A stretch of DNA of 35,558 bases from NCBI GenBank assembly GCA_945885645.1, contig CAMCYV010000003.1, positions 1-35,558 of the forward strand, read 5' to 3'. This stretch comes from Bifidobacterium breve (GTDB taxonomy: Bacteria > Actinomycetota > Actinomycetes > S36-B12). Shown piece by piece: positions 9,550 through 18,592 of this stretch; position 1 is the stretch's first letter, and each line of letters starts with the position of its first letter. The notes below the pieces were generated by a model. It was not told the DNA's origin, ran no database searches, and was given only the letters and a program-made list of their open reading frames with translations. The position numbers were made by a program, and so were the translations under genes.

Positions 9550-10934
9550 GAGCGTAAAGCCTCCTTGAAAACGATCGATGAAGCAAGATCGTGTAATCGA
9601 GTTACATTAGGTTGATTAGCAAGATTAAGAATTATGTCAGCGAGTTCATCTGCTTGGGAACCGTCTCCGCAGTTTGTGCGGAATTTGGTAAGCAGGTCAT
9701 CATCACTCAAAGGGTGCTGAGGAGTTCCTTTACTTCCAGCGACAGTGCCATACCAGACGTCACCATTTAGCGAATGGATTCGAACGTGACCGCTAGCGTC
9801 AGCTGCAAAACCTTCGGCCGGTCCCAACTCGACTTCAACACGTTCTGCGAGTCGCATTAATTCTGGGCGATCTAGGTTTTCGACACGGTAGGTATCAACG
9901 GTGACTTCGCCATCAATAAGTTGCGCAGCAAGACTCCACGGAAGTGAGAACTTTGCATCGTAGGGAGTCCGCGGAGAGTTCTTAGTTTCTCTTGGTTCAC
10001 AAACAGTTGGAGCACTGTCTGGATGCACTATGACTTGGATTCGCTCGATTTCTTCAATTGCGACCGAGGAGCCTTTAGCAGCGTCAAGTGTCACGTGCAT
10101 CAGTTGACAAGCCGGGATTGGTTTGATGGAAATACGAGTTGTTTCCCATGATTCGCCCAAATCACTAACAACAATTTCCGGGTCGGCTTCGCGTGCCGAT
10201 AGCGCTGCATAAATCCCATACTTTCCCTCAAACACCGTAGTTGGACCCTGTCCGCCAGCTGCAGCAAGCTCAGCAGCAATGACTCCGTTCATGGAGGCTA
10301 GCCCGGGGTGCAAGGTTTTCGTGTCGGATCCTGTTTCAAGAAATTCCAGTAGGCCGCCACTCGTCGAGGCAGCGATTCCAAGTCCGTTGGCTGCTACTTC
10401 TGCATCAGCGCCGCGAAGTCGACTGGTAATTAATGACGCCGCAAGGGTTCCGCTCACTGAGGTCGCATGCATTCCACGCGCGTGGAAACCGTGTGGCGTT
10501 GCCGAGGCCACACGACAAACAGTTTCATATCCGACAACGGCAGCAGTAAGAATATCTGCTCCGGTCGCATCAACACTCTGTCCAACGGCAAAGGCGGCCG
10601 GAAGCGTCACTGCTGTTGCATGAACTAAGCCTTTTGCGTGAGTGTCATCGAAGTCAAGTGCATGGACCAAGACTCCATTGGCGAGTGCTACTGCGGACAC
10701 GGCTAGAAGGTCATTACTTCCCAACATCCGCACACCTGATGGTGAACTGAAGGTGCGCGCGACAGTGCACGCCGCATGTGCTGCATGGAGACGGTTTGCC
10801 GCTATCGCTAAGCCAACACCGTCAAGAAGATGACGTGTCGCGGAGTGCCGAACCGATTCAGGAATTTGTTCAAAGCTCAGATCTATTGCCCACTGCGATA
10901 GGCGCGCGCTGACCGTGGGTGCCGTGATGGTCAC
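9546..10934 (-). CDS. MmgE/PrpD family protein
   Basis: 'SVRHSATRHLLDGVGLAIAA', 'ANGVLVHALDFDDTHAKGLVHATAVTLPAAFAVGQ', 'HARGMHATSVSGTLAA', 'KPIPACQLMHVTLDAA'. Confidence 0.92.
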   Translation of the reverse strand: MTITAPTVSARLSQWAIDLSFEQIPESVRHSATRHLLDGVGLAIAANRLHAAHAACTVARTFSSPSGVRMLGSNDLLAVSAVALANGVLVHALDFDDTHAKGLVHATAVTLPAAFAVGQSVDATGADILTAAVVGYETVCRVASATPHGFHARGMHATSVSGTLAASLITSRLRGADAEVAANGLGIAASTSGGLLEFLETGSDTKTLHPGLASMNGVIAAELAAAGGQGPTTVFEGKYGIYAALSAREADPEIVVSDLGESWETTRISIKPIPACQLMHVTLDAAKGSSVAIEEIERIQVIVHPDSAPTVCEPRETKNSPRTPYDAKFSLPWSLAAQLIDGEVTVDTYRVENLDRPELMRLAERVEVELGPAEGFAADASGHVRIHSLNGDVWYGTVAGSKGTPQHPLSDDDLLTKFRTNCGDGSQADELADIILNLANQPNVTRLHDLASSIVFKEALRS

Positions 10935-12190
10935 AGAGCGCTCTCGGCCTCAAGGTTTTCAGAAGTAGGCTGCGCAACCTTATTTACTCCGAAGGCCCCT
11001 GTGCTCGCCAACTCCGCGATGTGTTCCGGTGAATATTTTAGCAGCTCATTCATGACGTATCCAAAGTCTTCATTTCGTTGTGGAGCTCGTCGATACGCTT
11101 TTGGCAATGAACCGAAATTAACGGGAGATGCCACCTGACGTACACGCCCAAAACGATGATGATCCGTCTCAACCACTAGACCGCGAGCGATGGTGTGAGG
11201 ATCGTTGAGGGCTTGATCTACGTCGTAAATCGGGCCGACAGGAACACCTGCGTCAGTGAGGGCGGTGATCCAGTAGTCGCATTTTTGAGTAAGGAATACC
11301 TCTTCAAGAAGTTTGATTAGTTCTTGAGAGTTTCTACTACGATCTGCGAATGTTAGGTACCTATCGTCATCTGCTAAATCCGGGCGCCCTATTGCCACTG
11401 CTAGGCGCTTCCAAAACTTTTCCTTTGCGCAAGCGACAACAATCCAACCATCAGCTGCTTCAAAATTTTGAAATGGCACTAGAGAAGGGTGTGCTGAATT
11501 CTTCATCCGCTCCGGCACGAAGTCTCCATTAAGGTTCCACGCTGCGATATAAGTAAGCATGGTTATGGCCGAGTCAAAGAGAGAGACATCGGAGTCGCCA
11601 CCAATTCCGTCACGTTTGGCTGCATGCAGGCCAGCTAGCAAACTAATTGCTGCCACGAATCCACCGGAGTAGTCGACCATTGATAATCCCGATTTAGTGG
11701 GTGGGCCCTCAGGATCCCCGGTGACGCTCATCCAGCCCGTTAATCCCTGCAATATGTAGTCATACCCAGGTTCTGTCGATCGAGGCCCCGTCATGCCGAA
11801 TCCACTCAAACTGCAGCACACAATCGCTGGGTTTAAATGCTTGAGGTCGTCATATCGAATACGCATTTTGGCGGGAACGTCTCCACGCAAATTGGAGTAG
11901 ACGGCGTCGCTGTTGCGCACAAGATCTTCAAAGACCGCTCGGCCTTCAGGGCTATGCATATCCAACGAAAGTGAGCGCTTATTACGATTGAAAGCTTCGA
12001 AGAAGATTGAGTCTTCACCTTCAGTCATCGGGGGTACATAGCGGCTCACATCGCCGCCAGCGGCAGGATCCTCAATTTTGATCACCTCAGCACCCAAATC
12101 GGCTAGATGCAGGGAGCCAAATGGCCCAGCGCCGTACTGCTCGATCGCGATAATTCGCACATCGCCCAGCGGCCTCATTGGGGCCCCCAA
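10931..12190 (-). CDS. CaiB/BaiF family (type III) CoA-transferase
   Basis: 'MRPLGDVRIIAIEQYGAGPFGSLHLADLGAEVIKIEDPAAGGDVSRYVPP', 'NRNKRSLSLDMHSPEGRAVFEDLVRNSDAVYSNLR'. Start may be 12178. Confidence 0.95.
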   Translation of the reverse strand: MGAPMRPLGDVRIIAIEQYGAGPFGSLHLADLGAEVIKIEDPAAGGDVSRYVPPMTEGEDSIFFEAFNRNKRSLSLDMHSPEGRAVFEDLVRNSDAVYSNLRGDVPAKMRIRYDDLKHLNPAIVCCSLSGFGMTGPRSTEPGYDYILQGLTGWMSVTGDPEGPPTKSGLSMVDYSGGFVAAISLLAGLHAAKRDGIGGDSDVSLFDSAITMLTYIAAWNLNGDFVPERMKNSAHPSLVPFQNFEAADGWIVVACAKEKFWKRLAVAIGRPDLADDDRYLTFADRSRNSQELIKLLEEVFLTQKCDYWITALTDAGVPVGPIYDVDQALNDPHTIARGLVVETDHHRFGRVRQVASPVNFGSLPKAYRRAPQRNEDFGYVMNELLKYSPEHIAELASTGAFGVNKVAQPTSENLEAESAL

Positions 12191-12226
12191 TCTTGATTTT
12201 TGCTTGCGTGATGTCTAGCCTAACTT

Positions 12227-12241
12227 AAACGTCTGAGGTAT
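12227..12241. promoter_or_regulatory. Putative GntR operator site 1 (AAACGTCTGAGGTAT)
   Basis: 13/15 hand-counted match to AAAYGTCWGACRTTT; 37 nt upstream of the CaiB-operon start codon at 12190. Confidence 0.5.
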
Positions 12242-12282
12242 TCTTCGTCAAGGGGAATTGAAAAGAAATCTCCCTATCTCTA

Positions 12283-12297
12283 AAACATCAGACAGGT
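12283..12297. promoter_or_regulatory. Putative GntR operator site 2 (AAACATCAGACAGGT)
   Basis: 12/15 match; about 38 nt upstream of the ACAD start at 12335. Confidence 0.4.
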
Positions 12298-12334
12298 TGT
12301 CCCGTAGGCACCCATTGCAGAGGATACTGAGGGA

Positions 12335-13501
12335 ATGATAGGTACTCCGTTAGTCGAATCGGAAACCACCAAGGCACTTAGACAGACGGTACGGGAAGCC
12401 TGTGCGCCATTTGGACATTCCTACTTCCTCGAGGTCTCACGAGCACATGGTCACCCCCGAAAATTGTGGTCTGCTCTCGGCGATGCAGGGCTTTTAGGGG
12501 TTTCGATTCCCGAAGAATTCGGGGGCGGCGGTGCCGGAACTGCTGAATTGGTAATCGTGACCGAAGAGGTTGCTGCCTCTGGCTCACCCTTAATGCTTCT
12601 CGCCCTCTCCCCCGCCGTATGCGGGAATACTCTGGTCGCTCATGGAACCCAAGCCCAGCGAGAACGCTGGCTGCCCGGCCTAGCATCGGGACAAGACGTA
12701 CTCGCCTACGCGATTACCGAACCTGATGCGGGGTCCAATAGCCACCGAATGAGAACCACGGCAAGGCGCACCGCTCAAGGCTGGTCCCTCAATGGAGCGA
12801 AAACATACATATCCCACGTTGACAACGCTCAAGGAATTCTTATCGTTGCAAAAGTACGAGCTGAAGACTCTGTAACGGGCCGTGATGGACTGGGGTTATT
12901 CCTAATGGACGCTGACGCACCCGGGCTGACGGCGCAAAAGATTGATGTCGAGATCACCTCACCCGAGCGTCAGTTCACACTTTTTCTCGACAATGTTGAA
13001 GTCAGCGCTGACTCAGTGGTCGGTGAACCAGGAAATGGAATTGCTGCTCTCTTCACTGGCTTAAACCCCGAGCGCATTGCTAGCGCAGCACTTTTGAACG
13101 GGATAGCGCGTTATGCACTGGCTAAGGGTGCGAAATATGCAAGTGAACGTGTTGTGTGGGATGTCCCTATCGGTGCACACCAAGCTATTGCTCATCCACT
13201 CGCGCGCGCCCACGTACTCCTTGAAGCGTCTCGACTACTCACCGCACGGGCAGCAGCACTTTATGACGCCGATATGGATGCGGGTGAAGCTTCCAATATT
13301 GCCAAAGTATGTGCCTCTGATGCTGCGAGTGCCGCACTTGATGCTGCAATTCAGGCACACGGTGGTAACGGGATGGCAACCGAATATGGGCTCTCCACGT
13401 TGCTCGGTTTAGTGCGCCTATTTCGAATTGCACCTGTGTCAACGGAGATGAGCCTCAATCACATAGCTCGAAAGAGCCTCGGACTACCCAAGTCATACTG
13501 A
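12335..13501 (+). CDS. Acyl-CoA dehydrogenase family protein (atypical, catalytic Glu region replaced)
   Basis: 'LLGVSIPEEFGGGGAGTAELVIVTEEV', 'AYAITEPDAGSNSHRMRTTARR', 'HGGNGMATEYGLSTLLGLVRLFRIAPVSTEMSLNHIARKSLGLPKSY'. Confidence 0.92.
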   Translation: MIGTPLVESETTKALRQTVREACAPFGHSYFLEVSRAHGHPRKLWSALGDAGLLGVSIPEEFGGGGAGTAELVIVTEEVAASGSPLMLLALSPAVCGNTLVAHGTQAQRERWLPGLASGQDVLAYAITEPDAGSNSHRMRTTARRTAQGWSLNGAKTYISHVDNAQGILIVAKVRAEDSVTGRDGLGLFLMDADAPGLTAQKIDVEITSPERQFTLFLDNVEVSADSVVGEPGNGIAALFTGLNPERIASAALLNGIARYALAKGAKYASERVVWDVPIGAHQAIAHPLARAHVLLEASRLLTARAAALYDADMDAGEASNIAKVCASDAASAALDAAIQAHGGNGMATEYGLSTLLGLVRLFRIAPVSTEMSLNHIARKSLGLPKSY

Positions 13502-13506
13502 TCCAC

Positions 13507-14274
13507 ATGGGGCAGCCGCAAGCAACTCACAAGCAACCGTCCAGGTGGCTTTCCGGTCATCACGGGCAGCGACTTCGCACCGAAGTCACATTGAACCTAC
13601 TCACAATCACGATCGACAACGCACCTGTCAATGCGCTCGACTCAATTTCCTATCAGGAATTGTACGAAATTTTTGATCAGCTACTAACCGCAAAGACTGT
13701 CTCGGCAGTACTCCTTCGTGCCGATAACCGATGCTTCTGCGCTGGACAAGATCGACGCGATGCACCGATTCCCCCGGCTGATCCATCCACGTATCTGAAA
13801 CACGCCGCAAGCGCACTCGCGCTCGCCACTCGGTGTCCGGTTCCAGTAGTCGCTGCAGTGAAGTCTGCAGCAATAGGCGCAGGATTAATCCTGGCTCTCA
13901 CCGCCGACATTCTGGTTTTAGATGAGGAGGCGACTTTGTCACTCCCAGAGCAAAAATTCGGAGTGATCTCCGGATACTCGCACCTCGCACAATGGCTCGG
14001 TCGGGCGGCGATAGCCAAAGTTCTCACCGGAGATCCCATTGACCCCCAAACATTTGTAAACCCTGGTGGCATTTTATTGCCAAATGATCAGGTTGATTCC
14101 CAAGCAGATCGAATCGCACGATCAATAGCCACTGGTGATACCAGCTTTGTGCTCGCAACCAAATCAGGATGGGCCAACAGCCGCGAATCAGTTGCACAGG
14201 CCTACCTTGTAGAGATTGAACAAACCATCTCGCAGGGCAGCATGAACTTCAATCTTTCTAGATCAGCTGACTAA
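13507..14274 (+). CDS. Enoyl-CoA hydratase/isomerase family protein
   Basis: Crotonase pattern 'LLTITIDNAPVNALDSISYQELYEIFDQL...VSAVLLRADNRCFCAGQDRRD...VPVVAAVKSAAIGAGLILALTADILVLDEEA'. Confidence 0.88.
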   Translation: MGQPQATHKQPSRWLSGHHGQRLRTEVTLNLLTITIDNAPVNALDSISYQELYEIFDQLLTAKTVSAVLLRADNRCFCAGQDRRDAPIPPADPSTYLKHAASALALATRCPVPVVAAVKSAAIGAGLILALTADILVLDEEATLSLPEQKFGVISGYSHLAQWLGRAAIAKVLTGDPIDPQTFVNPGGILLPNDQVDSQADRIARSIATGDTSFVLATKSGWANSRESVAQAYLVEIEQTISQGSMNFNLSRSAD

Positions 14275-15790
14275 CAACCTCGCGTTTAACAACCTTCCCG
14301 CCTGCGTTACGGGGAAGGGGCGACAACGCAATCTCCCAACGCCTCGGGTGCTTGTAGTCTGAAAGTTGCGGCTCAACGTGTTGCGCAAGGGCAGCAAGGT
14401 CGATTTCAGCACCGGGTCGTGCAACGACAACAGCCACAATCGCCTCGCCCCATTTCTCGTCTGGGACACCAACCACTGCTACTTCGTGGACTCCGGGGAA
14501 TGTTGCGACAATCTCTTCGATCTCGCGCGGATATACATTGACACCCCCGGTGACAATCATGTCTTTCTTGCGATCGACGATGTAGATAAATCCTTCATCG
14601 TCAAGGATGACAACGTCGCCCGCAGTCACGAAACCGTCTGGTGTTGTGCACGCCTGCGTTGACTCAGGGTCATCAAGGTATCCGGTCATGAGGTGCGGTG
14701 ATCGAGAAAAGAGTTCACCGGGTTCTCCCGGCTTGACCGGGTTACCTTCTTCGTCGACAACCCGCACTTCAGTCATAAACCATGCATGTCCGACCGAGCC
14801 AATTTTGCGAAGTGCGTCGGCTGGGCGAAGCACCGTTACAACAGATGCTTCAGTGGAGCCATACAACTCATAAACGCCGACCTGAGGGAATGCCTCGAAC
14901 ACCCATTCCTTGAGAACTTTCGGTAATGCTGCTGCATTGAAATAAAGGGTCTCGAGTTGCGAGAGGTCGTACTCCCTTGGGCTTTTGTCCAGTGCTCGCA
15001 TTGTTTGAGCATGTGTGGGAACGAGAAAAACAGTCTGTATTCGATCACGTTCCGCTAAAGAGAGAAACTCAGTCGGATCCCATGAACGTAGAACCGAGAT
15101 GGTTGCGCCGCAAAAAACCGCGGTGTAGGCAAATGAAAATCCTGCACCGTGGTACATCGGCGCAACTGCCATAGTGCGCCTGCCCGGACCGATTCCGTAA
15201 TCGAGCGCGGTGGAATAGCAAGTCAAGGCACGGGCGCGGTGGCTGAGCATTACGCCTTTTGGTTTACCCGTTGTTCCGGAAGTGAACATGATCATGAATG
15301 TGTCATTTTCGTCGATATAAACCATGGGGTCAGTGGCGTCAACTTCGGCAAGAACTGCTTCATAGGGATTATCTGCTGAATTCGAATCAAGAGTCCAGAC
15401 AACCTTGAATGATTTTTGAATTTCAGTCGTCAGCCCGACATATTTTTCAGCGACAATGAGTACTTCACACTTACTCCGCTCCACAATGTACTCAATCTCG
15501 CGCTCAACACTTCGGGTATTTAGTGGAACCATGGTCATGCCACTTTTAGCAATGCCTGCTGCCACTTCAAAATACTCCATGCGATTACCCATCAGTACCG
15601 CAATTCGCGCACTAGGTTTCAATCCAGCTGCGAGTAATGCCTGAGCAACGCGAGATGAGCGCTCACCAAGTTCGGCGTAGGTGAGTGTCTCGCTACCATC
15701 AATCACGGCTATTTGTTGGGGAATCGAATGCGCGAATTCTCGTACACCGTTCGCCATGTTCAATGGTGCTCCGCCGTGATTTAAAGCCAT
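14258..15790 (-). CDS. AMP-dependent acyl-CoA synthetase/ligase
   Basis: P-loop 'IMFTSGTTGKPKGVMLSHRA', 'VYELYGSTEAS', 'GDVVILDDEGFIYIVDRKKDMIVTGGVNVYPREIEEI'. Confidence 0.96.
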   Translation of the reverse strand: MALNHGGAPLNMANGVREFAHSIPQQIAVIDGSETLTYAELGERSSRVAQALLAAGLKPSARIAVLMGNRMEYFEVAAGIAKSGMTMVPLNTRSVEREIEYIVERSKCEVLIVAEKYVGLTTEIQKSFKVVWTLDSNSADNPYEAVLAEVDATDPMVYIDENDTFMIMFTSGTTGKPKGVMLSHRARALTCYSTALDYGIGPGRRTMAVAPMYHGAGFSFAYTAVFCGATISVLRSWDPTEFLSLAERDRIQTVFLVPTHAQTMRALDKSPREYDLSQLETLYFNAAALPKVLKEWVFEAFPQVGVYELYGSTEASVVTVLRPADALRKIGSVGHAWFMTEVRVVDEEGNPVKPGEPGELFSRSPHLMTGYLDDPESTQACTTPDGFVTAGDVVILDDEGFIYIVDRKKDMIVTGGVNVYPREIEEIVATFPGVHEVAVVGVPDEKWGEAIVAVVVARPGAEIDLAALAQHVEPQLSDYKHPRRWEIALSPLPRNAGGKVVKREVVSQLI

Positions 15791-15870
15791 GTGTTTCTCT
15801 CCATCTTGTGTAAATGCCGACTAGGCTCGGGACTACCTACATTTGATTCAAAAGCAAAGCGGGAACATTT

Positions 15871-16728
15871 ATGCCAACTGGTCGCACCATCGCACTCAAG
15901 ACGCTCCTTAACGTTATCCCAACTGATACTGATGTATTCCAGGGAGTTCAGGCAGATGTCGAAGCCCAGCGAGTTTTTGGGGGACAAGTGTTGGGGCAGG
16001 CTCTGGTAGCGGCAGGCAGGACTGTTGAATCCGGAATGCTTCCCCACTCCTCTCACGCCAGATTCCTTCAGGCACCAACCCCCATTGAACCGATCACCTA
16101 CCGAGTCTCTCGGGCTCGTGATGGTGCAAGTTTTTTCAATCGTGAAGTTGAGGCCGTGCAAAGCATTGGAATCGTTCTGACCATGTCGGTCTCCTTTCAC
16201 CGGCATGAGAGTGGATTTGAGCACAGCCAAGTCATGCCGGCAGTTCCTGATCCGGAGACCCTTGCATCCTTTGTTGATCAGATGACGCCGTGGGCGGATC
16301 GATTGAGCGAATGGTTTCAGCGCCCCCGACCAATCGAGGTTCGCTACGTCGCTAGCCCGCCGTGGGAGGCTGCTGACAGCAACCAAGCCACTTCCGAGTC
16401 CCAAGTCTGGTTGCGCTCTGAGCCTCTGGATTCCGACGACCCGCTCATTCACCTTGCTGCCATGATGTATGCATCCGACATGACCATTCTGGATCCTGCT
16501 GTTTTGCGTCATGGATTGGGTTGGTTTCCGGATCGAGTACGCGCTGCCACTCTGGATCATTCCATCTGGTTTCACGGCATAGGTAAAGCAGACTCTTGGT
16601 TTTTGTGTGACCACGAATGTCCCTGGACGGGTAACGGAAGAGCCTTGGCCACCGGCTCCATGTATTCGCGCGAAGGGAAGCGGCTGGCCACAATTGTTCA
16701 AGAAGCCGTACTTCGCCAGCCTCGCTAA
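15871..16728 (+). CDS. Acyl-CoA thioesterase II (TesB-like)
   Basis: 'QRVFGGQVLGQALVAAGRTV', 'HSSHARFLQAPTPIEPITYRVSRARDGASFFNREVEAVQ', C-terminal 'LGWFPDRVRAATLDHSIWFHGI'. Confidence 0.92.
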   Translation: MPTGRTIALKTLLNVIPTDTDVFQGVQADVEAQRVFGGQVLGQALVAAGRTVESGMLPHSSHARFLQAPTPIEPITYRVSRARDGASFFNREVEAVQSIGIVLTMSVSFHRHESGFEHSQVMPAVPDPETLASFVDQMTPWADRLSEWFQRPRPIEVRYVASPPWEAADSNQATSESQVWLRSEPLDSDDPLIHLAAMMYASDMTILDPAVLRHGLGWFPDRVRAATLDHSIWFHGIGKADSWFLCDHECPWTGNGRALATGSMYSREGKRLATIVQEAVLRQPR

Positions 16729-16751
16729 AGATTCAGAATCCAATTGCACGT

Positions 16752-17312
16752 TTAGATTTCGCATTCAAAGGGAACGAAACCGGCAGCAACTAACATTGCA
16801 CCGATCCCGGCGAGAATGCCGGTGACCATAAGTACTTCAGCTATTTCCTCATCACTGTACATGTTTAGCAGTGCTTGCCGTAATGAATCAGTCATAGGAA
16901 ATATTGGTGTGAACGGAGAAATTGAGTCAGCGAGTTCTGCAAGAGTGCGGTCATGATCGTCGAGCACCGCCATTTCACTTAGTGAATTTACAGATTCGAA
17001 GAGGGCATCGATCATCGTCTGCGAAACCCCGCATGCCAACGCAGAAGCGACGTCGTGAGCACGACAAAAAGTGCAACCGCTCCGGGCAGCAAGGCGCAAT
17101 CGAATCACTTCAATATCTCGCCGCGATACTGTCGTGTGATTAAAGAAATCAGCGTAAAAACGACCCCAGTAAAAATCGCAGGCATTGCGGGAATGAGACA
17201 TATATCGATGAAATGCGGTATCCACCCCCGCTGCCTCAAGGTTGTGAACATGCTGAGCCAAGACCGGGGGGACATCTGCTATGGGAAGACTGCGTTCGAT
17301 AAATGTGCTCAC
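16752..17312 (-). CDS. Carboxymuconolactone decarboxylase/AhpD-like protein
   Basis: 'VSRRDIEVIRLRLAARSGCTFCRAHDVASALACGVS' with AhpD-type CxxC...H. Confidence 0.88.
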   Translation of the reverse strand: MSTFIERSLPIADVPPVLAQHVHNLEAAGVDTAFHRYMSHSRNACDFYWGRFYADFFNHTTVSRRDIEVIRLRLAARSGCTFCRAHDVASALACGVSQTMIDALFESVNSLSEMAVLDDHDRTLAELADSISPFTPIFPMTDSLRQALLNMYSDEEIAEVLMVTGILAGIGAMLVAAGFVPFECEI

Positions 17313-18136
17313 GAATCACTCCCGGAAGCTGATACGCGTGTGGCCCAACGTGGTGGCCGCCCTTCCCGCCATGATGCAAACCCCTCCTGGGCATCAGAAT
17401 CTTTCGGCGTTACGTAGGAGAGGAAGACCTGCCGTTCAATCCCAATTGCCTCAGATGCCGGCGCTGCAGCAGTTCGTAACATTTGGCGCTTAACTGTCCC
17501 TAAGCAGTTACGTGATTTATCGGTCAACCAACTTAAACATTCTTCAACCGCCTGATCGAGTGAATCATCAGGGACGGATTTCAGTGCGATTCCAAGTTGA
17601 ACAAGTTCCGATGATTGCATCCACCTTCCCGAAAAGAAGATTTCTTTGGCACGCATGGATCCAACGATTCTGGGTAACCGAAAAGATGATCCGCCACCAG
17701 GAACCACTCCAAATACTGTATGTGCATCACCCACCTTGGCGCTCTCGGCAACAATGACAACATCGCAGGAAAGAATTAACTCAAAACCACCTGCGCGAGC
17801 TAATCCGTTTACAGCAGCAATGACAGGTGCATTGAGCTCTTCAATGCGCAACAAAATTCCACCCAGTCGCACAAGAACCGATTCAAAATACTCGCTGTTG
17901 TCAAATGCCTTGTCCAGTAGATGCTGATCAAGCCCAACGCTAAACGCCCGACCCGATCCGCGGATGACGAGAGCTCTAATTGACTGATCCTGCTCAACCA
18001 TTCCGACGATGGAATCGAGGTCTGCAAGCCAATCTTCAGTTATGCTGTTCAGTCGTTGCACTTGATTCATGGTCGCGTAGATGACATTGTCTCTTCTCAC
18101 TACGCCAAAGTCCCTAAAAATGAGATCAGTGGTCAT
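17309..18136 (-). CDS. Enoyl-CoA hydratase/isomerase family protein
   Basis: 'LNSITEDWLADLDSIV..IRALVIRGSGRAFSVGLD', 'APVIAAVNGLARAGGFELILSCDVVIVAESAKVGDAHTVFGVVPGGGSSFRLPRIVG'. Confidence 0.92.
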   Translation of the reverse strand: MTTDLIFRDFGVVRRDNVIYATMNQVQRLNSITEDWLADLDSIVGMVEQDQSIRALVIRGSGRAFSVGLDQHLLDKAFDNSEYFESVLVRLGGILLRIEELNAPVIAAVNGLARAGGFELILSCDVVIVAESAKVGDAHTVFGVVPGGGSSFRLPRIVGSMRAKEIFFSGRWMQSSELVQLGIALKSVPDDSLDQAVEECLSWLTDKSRNCLGTVKRQMLRTAAAPASEAIGIERQVFLSYVTPKDSDAQEGFASWREGRPPRWATRVSASGSDS

Positions 18137-18195
18137 GCCGGCACCTGAACTTTCTGCTCTTTGGAAATTGGGGCTGTGGCAATAGACTCAGTTAC

Positions 18196-18588
18196 ATGCC
18201 AGTGGTGTTGAACTCGCCCGAACGACTGCTCACGGTTTCTGATCGAGACCAACTGATCAAGGACGCTGGATACATTCATGAACTTTTCAAGCCCTCTGAT
18301 GTCAACCCCGAACCACCGTTTCCCGGCGAGGCGCTGTTGCTGTTCGCTGGCGGACTGGTGGAACAAACGGCTGGGCTTCCCGAAGGCATCCTTGCTTTGG
18401 TTGAGATTTCCACGGTGACATTCGGCTCTATGGCCGTTCCCCCGCTGACCGTGCACGTTGAACTGACAATCGAAGATCCAATTCCCACCCCCAGCGGCAC
18501 GAAAGTCATTTGGCCGATGACCTGGGTGATGCTCTCCGAGAACGGCGACCATTTCACTGCGAGTATAAAAATGCTCGGAACTCGTTAA
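18196..18588 (+). CDS. Hypothetical protein, possibly hot-dog fold
   Basis: 130 aa ORF with protein-like composition in a gap between two minus-strand genes; 'LVEQTAGLPEGILALVEISTVTFGSMAVPPLTVHVELTIEDP' is vaguely hot-dog-like. Chosen over the antisense ORF. Confidence 0.5.
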   Translation: MPVVLNSPERLLTVSDRDQLIKDAGYIHELFKPSDVNPEPPFPGEALLLFAGGLVEQTAGLPEGILALVEISTVTFGSMAVPPLTVHVELTIEDPIPTPSGTKVIWPMTWVMLSENGDHFTASIKMLGTR

Positions 18589-18592
18589 ATCA

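Noticed and set aside
15781-16764. 327-aa minus-strand ORF opposite the TesB gene
   Set aside because: Antisense to a clear TesB-like thioesterase; composition rich in His/Ser/Arg with no recognisable motif.
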